Origin: a virus | Length of the DNA stretch: 52,394 nt | Virus record (IMG/VR): IMGVR_UViG_3300042291_001547 | Coordinates: 1-52,394 of that record | Strand: one strand, 5' to 3' | Shown: piece after piece, positions 1-5,292 of the stretch | How positions within the stretch are numbered: position 1 is the first letter of the stretch | Layout of the letters: each line of letters begins with the position of its first letter | The notes under the pieces: model-generated | Seen by the model: only the letters and a program-made list of their open reading frames with translations | Told to the model about the DNA's origin: nothing | Databases searched by the model: none | Program-made: the position numbers and the translations under genes

Positions 1-261
1 GTGGGCAGGGAGAGGTCCCTGGAGAACAAGCGCAAGTCCCAGGTTGAGGAGCAGGGCGGGTTGTATTTTAAGCAGAAGGGATTGCCCGGGGTGCCTGATC
101 GGTTGTTGCTGATGCCGGTGCCAGAGGAGCACCGGGAGCTGGTGTCGAGGTACGTGAGGTTCGAGGAGTTGAAGTCCAGTGTCGGCAAGTTGTCGCCGAT
201 TCAAGAGCGGGTCATTGGGTGGCTGAGGAAGCGGGGGTATGTCGTCGATGTTGTTGCGTGA
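1..261 (+). CDS. VRR-NUC domain nuclease (3' part; gene crosses the contig ends)
   Basis: Small stand-alone VRR-NUC endonuclease of the PD-(D/E)xK superfamily, usually a structure-specific nuclease in phage replication/recombination modules. Counting from the GTG at base 1, the pattern is GVPDR (D33), then E56-L-K58, then 'SPIQERVIGWLRKRGY', the normal order of the family. The window opens inside the gene: the last 49 bases of the window (from GTG 52346) encode the same N-terminal residues plus seven more, behind a good ribosome-binding site, so the real start is probably 52346 across the junction. The 3' end overlaps the helicase gene by 23 nt, suggesting translational coupling. Family call is firm; the biological substrate is inference. 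Confidence 0.85.
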   Translation: MGRERSLENKRKSQVEEQGGLYFKQKGLPGVPDRLLLMPVPEEHRELVSRYVRFEELKSSVGKLSPIQERVIGWLRKRGYVVDVVA

Positions 262-1558
262 TTTTCAGATCGAAGCGATCAGGCGAGGGGCGCAGGGTAA
301 TTTGTACCTGGCGGCTAAGCCTGGGTCGGGTAAGACTGCGGTCGCCGTGCACCTGGCTACGGGTAAGACGTTGGTCGTCACGCCTAAGCGCGTGGTGCCA
401 CAGTTTGAGATTGAGGCGCGCAAGTGGGGGCTGAATTTGACGTTTGCGCATTGCATGGGCAAGGAGGATGCCCGTAAGGCTGCGCTGGAGGCTGATGCTG
501 ACGTGATCGTGGTGTCCCATGACCACTTCCCTTGGTTAGTGAAGAACGTTCCCCTAAAGGCCTGGCAATTCGATCTGGTGGTGTTCGACGAGGCCAGTCG
601 TCTTCGCAATGGCGGGCGACAGGGTGCGGTTGGCTGGAAAGTTATGAACGAGATCCGGCGTAAAACAAAGTCCAGGTTTTTGCTGATGAGCGGGTCCCCG
701 AGACCCGGCACAGCGCATGAGTTGTTTGCACCGGTGTTTTTGTTAGACGGTGGGGTTCGCCTGGGCAACACGCTGGGCGGGTTTCGCACGGCGTACCTTG
801 AGCCGGCGAAGGTGGATCGATACACCGGCCAGGTGTTCAGCTGGCGCCTTCGCGAGGGCAAGGAGGCAGAGCTGTATGAGCGGATACGTGATCTGTTTTA
901 CGCGGTGTCTCCCGATCTTGGGCTGACGTATACCGAGATCGACCGGTGGGTGACGTTGCCTGCGTCGGTGGCCAGCCAGTGCCAGAAGATGGCCAGGTTT
1001 ATGACTGCGGATTTTTTCGACGATGAGATTACCGCGGGCAGCCTGGGCGTTGTTGCCGGCAAGCTGGTCCAGATGTGTTCAGGCGAGGTGTTCAACGATG
1101 CCGGGGGTACCAGCGTTATCCACGATCAGAAGATCCAGGAGCTGCGAAGCATTATCGATGAGATGGACGGCGAGCCGTTGATGGTCGGGTATTGGTATAC
1201 CCATGAGCGGGAACGGCTGCTGCGAGAGTTTCCAGGCGCGGTTGATATCACTACCGACGAGGGGCTTGAGGCGGCGAAGGCGGGCAAGGTGTCTGTCGCG
1301 CTGATCCATCCCCAGTCCGCTGGCCACGGGATCGATGGACTGCAGCAGCACTTCAGCGCCCTGGCGTTTTACACGTGTCCGCACAGCTACGAGTATTACG
1401 ACCAGCTGATCAAGCGGATTGCGCGAAGCGGGCAGAGGGAGACGGTGAGGGTGTTCCGGATTGTGGCGAGTAACGGGATTGCGGACGTCCGTGTCCTTGA
1501 GGCGCTGGGGAGGAAGGAGCAAGAGCAGGAAGCGTTTTACGGTTTTCTTAACACCTGA
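239..1558 (+). CDS. SNF2-like superfamily 2 DNA helicase/translocase
   Basis: ATP-dependent SF2 enzyme of the compact phage SNF2-like type, 439 aa. Motifs in order: Q-like 'LRDFQIEAI' near the N-terminus, Walker A A26-K-P-G-S-G-K-T33, motif Ia 'LVVTPKRVV', Walker B D117-E-A-S120, motif III S151-G-S-P154, and C-terminal motif VI Q389-LIKR-IARSGQ399, so both RecA lobes are present. ATG 239 overlaps the upstream VRR-NUC gene; ATG 248 is an alternative. VRR-NUC next to an SNF2 helicase is a common phage pair thought to act on branched or replicating DNA. The 3' end overlaps the convergent HTH gene by 22 nt, so no intergenic terminator separates the two units. Confidence 0.9.
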   Translation: MSSMLLRDFQIEAIRRGAQGNLYLAAKPGSGKTAVAVHLATGKTLVVTPKRVVPQFEIEARKWGLNLTFAHCMGKEDARKAALEADADVIVVSHDHFPWLVKNVPLKAWQFDLVVFDEASRLRNGGRQGAVGWKVMNEIRRKTKSRFLLMSGSPRPGTAHELFAPVFLLDGGVRLGNTLGGFRTAYLEPAKVDRYTGQVFSWRLREGKEAELYERIRDLFYAVSPDLGLTYTEIDRWVTLPASVASQCQKMARFMTADFFDDEITAGSLGVVAGKLVQMCSGEVFNDAGGTSVIHDQKIQELRSIIDEMDGEPLMVGYWYTHERERLLREFPGAVDITTDEGLEAAKAGKVSVALIHPQSAGHGIDGLQQHFSALAFYTCPHSYEYYDQLIKRIARSGQRETVRVFRIVASNGIADVRVLEALGRKEQEQEAFYGFLNT

Positions 1559-1926
1559 TTGCAGGCTGGGCAGATTGACTTGCCGCGTCGCCTGGATACC
1601 GCCCTGGATATCGCGGCCTGGCTGATGCCGACAAATTTGGCTGCCCGGTAAGCCGTCCAGCCTTTGTCCTGCATCAGGCGTAGCGCCTGGTCGGTTCGGT
1701 AGAAGGGCGAGCCTGTCGCCACCTCGATTTCGGATTCCGGTTCGGCGACTACGTAGACGTGTTCGGTGTCCCATTCGCCTGGGTTATTAGCCCAGACCTG
1801 AGCCTTCCACCGGCCGTCTTCCAGAGTGGCCGAGTACGCCTCGGCCTCCCCGGTTTCCATGTGAGCAATCAGTTTCTCGCGTACGTTGTCAGACCAAGGC
1901 AGGTCTAAAAATTCCTGTCGGTTCAC
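1537..1926 (-). CDS. Small HTH protein, putative DNA-binding regulator
   Basis: 129-aa protein, last gene of the leftward regulatory unit. Start chosen at GTG 1926, which overlaps the TGA of the DUF932 gene in a GTGA junction and has AAAGGAG seven bases upstream; the longer frame to 1971 lacks such a site. The C-terminal third contains a probable helix-turn-helix ('AYRAAKFVGISQAAISRAV') followed by an Arg-rich segment and a CPAC motif that could bind metal with another ligand. The first 70 residues are not recognised. Probably a transcription regulator (inference); the target is unknown. Confidence 0.75.
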   Translation of the reverse strand: MNRQEFLDLPWSDNVREKLIAHMETGEAEAYSATLEDGRWKAQVWANNPGEWDTEHVYVVAEPESEIEVATGSPFYRTDQALRLMQDKGWTAYRAAKFVGISQAAISRAVSRRRGKSICPACNQVLRKP

Positions 1927-2750
1927 GCGGCGACTCCTTTGAGCTGGCGCATACCTTCGGCCAACTGCCACAGCGCGCGGTTAAGCTTGACGTCCTGCTG
2001 AACGCCAGTAACCGGGCGGGTAGTCAACCGGCGTCCGGTCGAAGCACGTCCACCCTGGCCGCCTTTGATCAGGTTTTCCTGGACCACGTTGAAGGTGTTC
2101 CAGAGTGTAGGGGCGGCGTCTTGATGTCTGTGCGGCACCAGGATGCGTTCAGCAGATACCGGAGCGTTGTCGTCCCAACGCAGTTTCAAAGCTTCAGCAG
2201 CAAACAGGCGGCGTTCAGCTGGCAGCAGCTCGATGCCTTTGAACGCCTGCTTGCGGTCTTCGATCTCCTGCACGTTGCGTAGGATCTCGTAACTGCCTTC
2301 GATGACGTTGTCGACGACGTTGCCTGAATGGCGCACACGGACGTCTGTGTTGATGTCGCCGGCGATCAGGCCGTTGCTGCAGACAAAGCGGAAGTACCCT
2401 GCCAGGAGTTGATAAGAGCTGGCGCCGTCGTGACTGTTGATCAGGATGATCTCCGGCACTTCGCCTTCGCTAGTCAGCAGGCTGCGGTGACGCAGGCGCA
2501 CCATGTGACGGGTAAATTCACGCTTACCGACGTCGCGAGTGCGGGACTGGCGAACCTCGTAAGGCGCGAAGCCTTCTTTCCACATACCGCGCAGCACGTC
2601 GATCGTGGGGATGAAGGTGTACTTATCCGAGCGGCTGTGATGCGCTTCGGTGGCCAGCACTGACGGAGCGTAGCGAGCGAACTGTTCGCCAGTGATAGGG
2701 GCGTTGCTGCGAAAAGCGTTGTCTTTCTGGCTGGACGAATATCTGTACAT
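1923..2750 (-). CDS. DUF932 (phage/plasmid-like) protein
   Basis: 275-aa protein of the DUF932 family, common in phages and plasmids, function unknown. The signature 'ILINSHDGASSYQL' and the following 'FVCSNGLIAGD' are clearly visible in the middle third. Start at ATG 2750: AGGAGG lies five bases upstream, whereas the longer frame to 2786 would run back through the hammerhead motif. The mRNA leader of this gene is the 3' product of the putative ribozyme at 2767-2817. Stop overlaps the next start (GTGA). Such proteins often sit with recombination/SSB genes; no enzymatic motif is evident. Confidence 0.85.
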   Translation of the reverse strand: MYRYSSSQKDNAFRSNAPITGEQFARYAPSVLATEAHHSRSDKYTFIPTIDVLRGMWKEGFAPYEVRQSRTRDVGKREFTRHMVRLRHRSLLTSEGEVPEIILINSHDGASSYQLLAGYFRFVCSNGLIAGDINTDVRVRHSGNVVDNVIEGSYEILRNVQEIEDRKQAFKGIELLPAERRLFAAEALKLRWDDNAPVSAERILVPHRHQDAAPTLWNTFNVVQENLIKGGQGGRASTGRRLTTRPVTGVQQDVKLNRALWQLAEGMRQLKGVAA

Positions 2751-2766
2751 GGTGACCTCCTGGGTC

Positions 2767-2817
2767 GGACTCATCAGTACCGGCACATACCGGCAGACGC
2801 CTCGCGGCGTTTCGTCC
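2767..2817 (-). ncRNA. Type II hammerhead ribozyme (candidate self-cleaving RNA)
   Basis: Read on the minus strand from 2817 to 2767, every conserved hammerhead position is present. Stem II 5' strand GGAC (2817-2814); core GAA (2813-2811); stem III ACGCC/GGCGT closed by a GCGA tetraloop (2810-2797); cleavage nucleotide C 2796; stem I TGCCGG/CCGGTA with loop TATGTG (2795-2778, one G.U pair); core CTGATGA (2777-2771); stem II 3' strand GTCC (2770-2767). Stem II is the open helix, so this is the type II permutation. It fills the gap between the stop codon of the 99-aa gene (TAA 2820-2818, directly abutting) and the Shine-Dalgarno of DUF932 (2759-2755). Predicted cut is between 2796 and 2795. The structure fit is seen; activity is inferred. 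Confidence 0.85.
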
Positions 2818-3117
2818 TTATGCTGCGACCTGCTTACGTGCGGTCAGGCGGATAACGGTTGAGCCTTCGCCGATGACGGTGTTGGCTTCGACAGCGCTGC
2901 GGAATGCAAAGTTGTCCCAGAGAACGTCTTTCACAGCTGACCAGTTGGTCTGTTTGCGGCCGACTTGCTGGCTGACGGTAACGCGGAACATGTCTGAGTC
3001 GATCTCAGTCAAGCCGGTGGCCAGGATCTGAGCCTTGATTGCGTCTTCCTGATCTTTCAGGTCGGCGATTGCTGAGCGGAGCTGGGCTAACTTGTCTACC
3101 AAAGTTGTTGCTTTCAT
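2818..3117 (-). CDS. Hypothetical 99-aa protein with N-terminal coiled coil
   Basis: Not recognised by family. The first 40 residues ('LVDKLAQLRSAIADLKDQEDAIKAQI') form a likely amphipathic coiled coil; the remainder is a short mixed alpha/beta region with Q-Q-V-G-R-K-Q and a final 'VIRLTARKQVAA'. ATG 3117 is preceded by AGGAGG at five bases, within the recurrent leader GTCCCAGGAGGAC. It is the first gene after promoter P1 (3157-3185). Its stop codon directly abuts the 5' end of the putative type II hammerhead, so a terminating ribosome would sit on the ribozyme. Coding confidence is good, function unknown. Confidence 0.8.
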   Translation of the reverse strand: MKATTLVDKLAQLRSAIADLKDQEDAIKAQILATGLTEIDSDMFRVTVSQQVGRKQTNWSAVKDVLWDNFAFRSAVEANTVIGEGSTVIRLTARKQVAA

Positions 3118-3120
3118 GCT

Positions 3121-3133
3121 GTCCTCCTGGGAC
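3121..3133 (-). promoter_or_regulatory. Start-associated leader GTCCCAGGAGGAC, copy 1
   Basis: 13-mer containing the Shine-Dalgarno of the 99-aa gene; it is bounded by GTCC/GGAC arms that can pair, with the AGGA in the loop. The same 13-mer precedes the genes starting at 3769 and 4046, and one-base or slightly diverged copies precede 45144 and 2750. Confidence 0.7.
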
Positions 3134-3156
3134 TCGTTGTTGGGTGGAGCGAGGTC

Positions 3157-3185
3157 ATTAAACTATGCTTGACAGTAACTGTCAA
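3157..3185 (-). promoter_or_regulatory. Promoter P1 with overlapping 17-bp palindromic operator
   Basis: On the minus strand there is a consensus -35 TTGACA (3185-3180), a 17-nt spacer and a -10 TTTAAT (3162-3157), reading into the 99-aa gene 40 nt downstream. The -35 box is the first half of a perfect palindrome, TTGACAGT-A-ACTGTCAA (plus strand, 3169-3185), so a dimeric repressor bound there would cover -35 and spacer. A near-copy with the same geometry is at 4201-4229. The element lies inside the last codons of the lipoprotein gene. Promoter geometry and palindrome are seen; repression, possibly by the XRE protein at 3321-3584, is inference. Confidence 0.8.
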
Positions 3186-3324
3186 CTGTTTTGTTGTAAT
3201 CTGGCCAGCCCAGTTCTCCGTTTGATTCCTCCCACAGCGCGACCATCTCGCAGTGGTGGTTCTGGGCAAGTTCCTGGTCGCCGGCACATGCGGTGAGCAG
3301 GATGAGCAGGGGCAGCAGTTTCAC
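3163..3324 (-). CDS. Small phage lipoprotein
   Basis: 53-aa protein with a compact type II signal peptide: a hydrophobic run 'KLLPLLILLTAC' ending in lipobox L-T-A-C (Cys13), so the mature protein would be a lipid-anchored peptide of about 41 residues in the periplasm. Start at GTG 3324 overlaps the TGA of the XRE gene in a GTGA junction. The mature part has 'HHCEMVALWE' and 'GWPDY', a pattern I associate with unassigned small lipoproteins of Pseudomonas-type phages. It could be a superinfection-exclusion factor or an unusual outer spanin; neither is supported directly. Promoter P1 is embedded in its 3' end. Confidence 0.75.
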   Translation of the reverse strand: MKLLPLLILLTACAGDQELAQNHHCEMVALWEESNGELGWPDYNKTVDSYCQA

Positions 3325-3584
3325 TTTACACTCCGTAGGTGCTTCGGCACCGGCTGTTTGGTTTTCTCCAACACGATGTTGTACCCGAGTACCCGGGCAA
3401 CCGGCGCCAGCTTGTCTATCCTCGGCGCGCCTGTCTTGCCTGCCTTCCAGTTGTACAGCGTGCCCCAGTGGCACCCGGCTTGGGTTGCGATATCACGCAG
3501 CCCTTCGTCGCTGTATTTCCACAATTCGTGGATGATATCCACGAATATTGCTTCCCGAGTGTCTTCGTTGAGTTTAAGTTTCAT
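3321..3584 (-). CDS. XRE-type HTH regulator, candidate repressor
   Basis: 87-aa protein with a likely lambda-repressor-type helix-turn-helix: 'EGLRDIATQAGCHWGTLYNWKAGKT' (helix 2, turn, recognition helix) after an N-terminal helix, and 'RIDKLAPVARVLGYNIVL', which is typical of HTH_3 domains. There is no separate C-terminal dimerisation or peptidase domain. Start ATG 3584 overlaps the preceding stop (ATGA), with GGGGAAG upstream. It lies between two near-identical palindrome-containing promoters (P1 at 3157-3185, P2 at 4201-4229) and is transcribed from P2, so autoregulation is a plausible inference. No integrase is present, so a lysogeny role is unproven. Confidence 0.8.
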   Translation of the reverse strand: MKLKLNEDTREAIFVDIIHELWKYSDEGLRDIATQAGCHWGTLYNWKAGKTGAPRIDKLAPVARVLGYNIVLEKTKQPVPKHLRSVK

Positions 3585-3769
3585 CGTGCTTCCCCTAACC
3601 GTCGGTAGTCAGTGTTTTCCTGCCAGGATGGAGTCCTGGATAGGGTTTGCCATTCGCCTGGACGGTGCGACAAACCTTTGTCGCGGAACTCCCACAGCGT
3701 CCAGGGCGTACTTGTGGTCATCGCGTCGGCCGCGTAAGCGGCCATCAATTCTGCGTGTGCGTGTTTCAT
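3581..3769 (-). CDS. Small conserved phage protein
   Basis: 62-aa protein starting at ATG 3769, with AGGAGG in the GTCCCAGGAGGAC leader. The sequence 'KHAHAELMAAYAADA' followed by W-rich 'PWTLWEF' and 'PSWQENTDYR' resembles small proteins found in many phage early regions ('...W...PSW....YR'), function unknown. Stop overlaps the XRE start by 4 nt. No catalytic motif. Confidence 0.75.
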   Translation of the reverse strand: MKHAHAELMAAYAADAMTTSTPWTLWEFRDKGLSHRPGEWQTLSRTPSWQENTDYRRLGEAR

Positions 3770-3775
3770 GTTTGT

Positions 3776-3788
3776 GTCCTCCTGGGAC
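3776..3788 (-). promoter_or_regulatory. Start-associated leader GTCCCAGGAGGAC, copy 2
   Basis: Exact copy of the 13-mer, carrying the Shine-Dalgarno of the 62-aa gene (start 3769). Confidence 0.7.
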
Positions 3789-3797
3789 TGGTGGTGG

Positions 3798-4046
3798 TTA
3801 AGCTAAAACTTGTACTTTGCCCAGCAGCTTGACTGCGCCCACTTCGCGCAAAGCGACACCGCCCACGTTGTACTGCTGCCGCTTTGCCCCGGTGCGGCTG
3901 CCATACCCGGTAGCGCCGTTGCCGCCGATGTCGATGACCTTAACCACACGCAGCCGCTTCGGGCTGATCGCCTCGGCCTGAGCCGTCACGACTTCTGAGC
4001 GCCAGCCTGCTGGCGTGTATACTGCAGTGTTGTATCTGATTTGCAT
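3798..4046 (-). CDS. Hypothetical 82-aa protein
   Basis: Starts at ATG 4046 behind AGGAGG; first gene downstream of promoter P2, with the type III hammerhead as most of its proximal leader. The protein is basic and Gly-rich in the middle ('DIGGNGATGYGSRTGAKRQQYNVGG') and begins with a beta-rich 'QIRYNTAVYTPAGW'. Not recognised. The frame stays open upstream to 4388, but those codons cover the ribozyme and promoter, so the short start is preferred. Confidence 0.75.
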   Translation of the reverse strand: MQIRYNTAVYTPAGWRSEVVTAQAEAISPKRLRVVKVIDIGGNGATGYGSRTGAKRQQYNVGGVALREVGAVKLLGKVQVLA

Positions 4047-4051
4047 TTTGT

Positions 4052-4064
4052 GTCCTCCTGGGAC
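4052..4064 (-). promoter_or_regulatory. Start-associated leader GTCCCAGGAGGAC, copy 3
   Basis: Exact copy with the Shine-Dalgarno of the 82-aa gene. Its first two bases are the last bases of hammerhead stem III, so the ribozyme fold and the ribosome-binding site are contiguous. Confidence 0.7.
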
Positions 4065-4117
4065 TTGTTTCGGCCTGCTGAGCCTCGTCAGTAGCGCAGC
4101 GTCAGCGCTATACAAGT
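4063..4117 (-). ncRNA. Type III hammerhead ribozyme (candidate self-cleaving RNA)
   Basis: Minus strand, 4117 to 4063: stem III 5' part ACTTGT (4117-4112); cleavage nucleotide A 4111; stem I TAGCGC/GCGCTA (4110-4105 and 4097-4092), perfect 6 bp with loop TGACGCT; core CTGACGA (4091-4085); stem II GGCT/GGCC (4084-4072) with loop CAGCA and one U.G pair; core GAA (4071-4069); stem III 3' part ACAAGT (4068-4063), a perfect 6-bp match. All conserved core bases and the A15.1-U16.1 pair are present. Stem III is the open helix (type III). Predicted cut is between 4111 and 4110. It lies in the P2 transcript and stops 4 nt before AGGAGG of the 82-aa gene. Structure is seen; cleavage is inferred. Confidence 0.88.
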
Positions 4118-4140
4118 TGCCGGTTTGTCCTGAGAGGCAT
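4108..4140 (-). CDS. Possible 10-residue leader peptide
   Basis: ATG 4140 with CAGGAG nine bases upstream opens a frame MPLRTNRQLV that ends at TAG (4110-4108). The predicted hammerhead cut (4111/4110) falls exactly between the last sense codon and the stop, so ribosome passage could affect ribozyme folding or cleavage could produce a non-stop mRNA. Very short and unproven; coincidence is possible. Confidence 0.3.
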   Translation of the reverse strand: MPLRTNRQLV

Positions 4141-4200
4141 CCGCCCCGGCTCCTGGTGTTTGGTCTGCGCCAGTCCGCAGTTGTTCGGTGTTGCAAGGCC

Positions 4201-4229
4201 ATTACATAGTACTTAACAGTAACTGTCAA
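4201..4229 (-). promoter_or_regulatory. Promoter P2 with overlapping palindromic operator
   Basis: Minus strand: -35 TTGACA (4229-4224), 17-nt spacer, -10 TGTAAT (4206-4201). The -35 region is part of an imperfect palindrome, TTAACAGT-A-ACTGTCAA on the plus strand (4213-4229), differing from the P1 palindrome by one base. Expected start of transcription is near 4194, giving a leader of about 150 nt that contains the hammerhead. It would drive the genes at 4046, 3769, 3584 and 3324. Confidence 0.8.
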
Positions 4230-4249
4230 GCAATGTTTATTGATAATAA

Positions 4250-4279
4250 TTTCTATCGATAAAGCAAAAACGATAGAAA
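4250..4279. repeat. 9-bp inverted repeat TTTCTATCG / CGATAGAAA
   Basis: Perfect arms at 4250-4258 and 4271-4279 separated by 12 A-rich bases. One arm, CGATAGAAA, recurs at 10174-10182 overlapping the start codon of a small gene. Could be a regulator site; no direct support. Confidence 0.45.
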
Positions 4280-4334
4280 AAAGCGAATTTAAAAACTGTT
4301 TTACTTCGCGCAAGGCTTGCATTTGCCCATTGAC

Positions 4335-4353
4335 TCGGAGAAACTCCGATTTT
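4335..4353 (+). terminator. Terminator-like hairpin before the structural unit
   Basis: TCGGAG-AAA-CTCCGA followed by TTTT. Six-bp stem with a three-base loop. The T run is short and it precedes rather than follows a gene, so it may be a 5' stem-loop of the structural mRNA instead of a terminator. Confidence 0.4.
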
Positions 4354-4381
4354 GGGAGACCCCTTGTTGAGGACACACAAA

Positions 4382-4603
4382 ATGGCACAAAGAATTGAGA
4401 TCGAGATCGCTGACGACGGCGCTACATCCGTCACTGTGATGATGGACGGCGGAGATCCGCAGATGATGGAGTTCGCCAGCACCGACGAAGCGCTTGACGC
4501 GCTTGGTCAGTTGCTCGCCGGTGAAGAGCCAGGCGAAGACGAGATGTGGAACGAAGAAGCCGCGGCGCGTGAAGCCCAACCAATGATGGAGGAGATGATG
4601 TGA
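4382..4603 (+). CDS. Acidic hypothetical protein, first gene of structural unit
   Basis: 73-aa, strongly acidic and Met/Glu-rich protein ('MMDGGDPQMMEFAS', 'GEEPGEDEMWNEE') beginning 'MAQRIEIEIADDG'. ATG 4382 has GAGGA about nine bases upstream; the in-frame TTG at 4352 is inside the hairpin region and is less likely. No recognised family. Its position directly upstream of the terminase genes suggests a packaging- or head-associated accessory, which is inference only. Confidence 0.7.
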   Translation: MAQRIEIEIADDGATSVTVMMDGGDPQMMEFASTDEALDALGQLLAGEEPGEDEMWNEEAAAREAQPMMEEMM

Positions 4604-4803
4604 TGAAGCAGAAAGACGTTTTCCGTATGGGCAGTGGTGGTCCTACTGGCAGCAACCAGACTCAAGGCAAGGGCGAGATCCCAGGCAAGGTCAGCGTGCC
4701 GATGCCAGGCACTAACGCAACGCAACCTGCGTACAAAAAAATTGGCAACACCGTTAAGTCCGTTCCTGGGTTCAGCGGTGGCGTGATTCCTGGCAAGGTG
4801 TAA
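4603..4803 (+). CDS. Small Gly/Pro/Lys-rich hypothetical protein
   Basis: 66-aa basic, low-complexity protein ('GSGGPTGSNQTQGKGEIPGKV') with few hydrophobic residues, so probably disordered. ATG 4603 overlaps the previous stop (TGATG) with GGAGGAG eight bases upstream; GTG 4600 is an alternative start. Function unknown; between the acidic protein and the small terminase candidate. Confidence 0.65.
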   Translation: MKQKDVFRMGSGGPTGSNQTQGKGEIPGKVSVPMPGTNATQPAYKKIGNTVKSVPGFSGGVIPGKV

Positions 4804-4806
4804 CGC

Positions 4807-5292
4807 ATGGCCGGTCTGATACGTGACGCAGATCGCCGGCAGCACAACCGCAGCGCCGAAGTCGATGACGACGGCGCTCCGCTGCTCGCGACGATAAATG
4901 CTTTTGACGAGCCGATGACGCCCACGCGCGCAGACGGCCGAGGTCATGCAGGCCTGGTATCGGCTAAGCGTCCTGGCACGATCAACCTGAAGTCAGTCGC
5001 CCAGGCGTGTATCGACGCAGGGCTTGACCCGGCGCTGGAGATCGCCCGGGTGCTGTCGACGAAGGTGCCTGTGCTGGACAACAACGGCAACCCGAAGAAA
5101 GACAAAGACGGTCAGCCGATGATGGTCGACCTGATCGACCCGGACACAAAGCTTCGCACGCTGACGCAGCTGCTGGAGTACAACCAGCCTAAGCTTAAGG
5201 CGGTCGAGATGAAGATCTCAGGCACGCTGGATCTGACCAGCGAAGAGCTTGACCAGCGCCTGACAGCGATGCTGTCAAGGGCTAGAAAGTGA
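4807..5292 (+). CDS. Putative terminase small subunit
   Basis: 161 aa directly upstream of the large terminase and overlapping it in a GTGA junction. Size, position and the helical 'LKSVAQACIDAGLDPALEIARVL' region fit a DNA-recognition small subunit, but I recognise no specific terminase-S family. The N-terminus is polar and disordered-looking; the C-terminus ('DLTSEELDQRLTAMLSRARK') is a predicted helix with a basic end. Called mostly from context. Confidence 0.6.
   Translation: MAGLIRDADRRQHNRSAEVDDDGAPLLATINAFDEPMTPTRADGRGHAGLVSAKRPGTINLKSVAQACIDAGLDPALEIARVLSTKVPVLDNNGNPKKDKDGQPMMVDLIDPDTKLRTLTQLLEYNQPKLKAVEMKISGTLDLTSEELDQRLTAMLSRARK

Larger units (their letters stand above)
4047..4381. 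other. Intergenic control region between leftward early and rightward structural units
   Basis: 335 nt without a long gene. From left to right it holds a start-associated leader (4052-4064), the type III hammerhead (4063-4117), a possible 10-codon leader peptide (4108-4140), promoter P2 with operator (4201-4229), a 9-bp inverted repeat (4250-4279), a terminator-like hairpin (4335-4353) and the Shine-Dalgarno of the first structural gene. I could not identify a convincing rightward sigma70 promoter for the structural unit. Confidence 0.8.

Noticed and set aside
683-689. CTGATGA in the helicase gene as a third hammerhead core
   Set aside because: A GC hairpin follows, but no GAA core or pairing stem III with a cleavage base is present; the segment is the coding motif III region (LMSGSP).
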